DNA of 5,553 bases, taken from NCBI GenBank assembly GCA_039026975.1, contig JBCCLI010000425.1:1-5553 (forward strand), in the 5' to 3' direction. This document shows, piece after piece, positions 5,047-5,553 of the stretch. The DNA is from JBCBKZ01 sp039026975. Its GTDB lineage: Bacteria > Bacteroidota > Bacteroidia > J057. Below the pieces are notes generated by a model. That model was given only the letters and a program-made list of their open reading frames with translations. It was not told where the DNA came from and searched no databases. The position numbers were made by a program, and so were the translations under genes. Each line of letters opens with the position of its first letter. The stretch's first letter is position 1.

Positions 5047-5553
5047 ACGGAAATCGCCCTCTGTAGGGCCAGTAGGATTAGTCTGGGGTCTGGAAGGGTA
5101 ACTAGCATACCAATCCTGACACCACTCCCATAGGTTGCCTGACATATCATACAAGCCTAGGCTATTAGGTCGGAAAGCGCGTACAGGAGCTAAGCCTTCA
5201 TAGGTATCTGTTCCTCCTGTCCCATCATAATTTCCATAGGTCCTGAGCTCATCTAAGTTATTAGTACCTGCGTACACTGTCCTGCCACTTCCTCCTCCTC
5301 CAGCAGCATACTCCCATTCTGCTTCAGTAGGTAATCTGTAGTTAGCCCCTAACCATTTACAGTAGGCTACCGCTCCATACCAACTGACATAATTGACCGG
5401 ATAGTTTTCCTTTCCTCCTTCCACTATCCACTCGCCATTACTATTCTGACTTATGTATGCCTTAGCGTATCCCTCATAGCCATCATAATTTCCATAGGTC
5501 CTGAGCTCATCTAAGTTATTAGTACCTGCGTACACTGTCCTGCCACTTCCTCC
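4927..5553 (-). CDS. FGE/SUMF1-fold (C-type lectin) protein, probable DGR target, partial (N-terminus off the right edge)
   Basis: The frame is open from the right edge to a TGA at 4929-4927, giving 208 visible residues. The family signature is clear: NYPVNYVSWYGAVAYCKWLG, YRLPTEAEWEYAAGGG, NSLGLYDMSGNLWEWCQDWY, RVLRGGSW and VGFRPA. True formylglycine-generating enzymes carry an active-site Cys pair near the C-terminus (as in a GFRC ending). Here the equivalent positions lack Cys, so this is unlikely to modify sulfatases. It more likely uses the fold as a ligand-binding scaffold. The last ~40 codons have the codon pattern of a DGR variable repeat. A 25-residue segment (GGSGRT...YGNYDG) occurs twice, encoded by an exact 74-bp repeat. 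The upstream copy stands where I would expect the N-terminal EVTNAQY-type region, so the gene may be chimeric or duplicated. No partner genes for diversification are in the window. Confidence 0.8.
   Translation of the reverse strand, partial: GGSGRTVYAGTNNLDELRTYGNYDGYEGYAKAYISQNSNGEWIVEGGKENYPVNYVSWYGAVAYCKWLGANYRLPTEAEWEYAAGGGGSGRTVYAGTNNLDELRTYGNYDGTGGTDTYEGLAPVRAFRPNSLGLYDMSGNLWEWCQDWYASYPSRPQTNPTGPTEGDFRVLRGGSWYLYPYYLRVAYRNRYLPSRGDSFVGFRPARTP
5222..5295. repeat. 74-bp exact direct repeat, copy 1
   Basis: Identical, base for base, to 5480-5553. It lies in the FGE-fold gene directly after the EWEYAA motif and encodes GGSGRTVYAGTNNLDELRTY plus GNYDG on the minus strand. The period is 258 bp (86 codons), so the reading frame is kept. 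Confidence 0.9.
5480..5553. repeat. 74-bp exact direct repeat, copy 2, reaching the window edge
   Basis: Identity with 5222-5295 continues to the last base of the window, so the true repeat may be longer. The base just outside the inner end differs (G at 5479, C at 5221). Perfect DNA identity means a very recent duplication, gene conversion, or an assembly join in a repeat. Confidence 0.9.

Overview
This 5.5 kb window looks like part of a conjugative or mobilizable element (integrative element or plasmid) from a Bacteroidota bacterium. The support is a BfmA/BtgA-type mobilization protein, a BtgB-type (DUF5712-like) relaxase and a VirD4/TraG-type coupling protein in one operon, beside a TraO-like outer-membrane protein. 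These families are, to my knowledge, characteristic of Bacteroidota transfer elements. The placement rests on protein features read by eye; no database search was possible.

Layout. Positions 1-1093 carry two minus-strand genes 18 bases apart: a TraO-like beta-barrel gene (513-1093), disrupted by an apparent one-base deletion in a G run, and a lipoprotein with PKD-like repeats that runs off the left edge (1-493). Positions 1094-1474 are a non-coding divergent region full of inverted repeats and a GTATC repeat family. It is the best candidate for the origin of transfer and/or an autoregulated promoter. Positions 1475-4763 are a plus-strand operon: bfmA-like, btgB-like relaxase, coupling protein. 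Positions 4764-4926 are a convergent gap with three adjoining dyad symmetries. Positions 4927-5553 hold the C-terminal part of a minus-strand protein of the formylglycine-generating-enzyme (FGE/SUMF1) C-type-lectin fold.

How the genes fit together. BfmA-like and BtgB-like proteins would bind and nick the origin, the coupling protein would bring the relaxase-DNA complex to the secretion channel, and TraO would be an envelope part of that channel.

Most notable signal: the last ~40 codons of the FGE-fold gene look like the variable repeat of a diversity-generating retroelement (DGR). At the positions where such templates usually carry AAC, this gene has TAC, CTC, CGC, GAC and AGC, almost all with the third-base C kept. 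No reverse transcriptase or template repeat lies in the window, so the DGR assignment is inferred. The same gene has an exact 74-bp repeat 258 bp apart that reaches the last base of the window, so an assembly artefact there must be considered.
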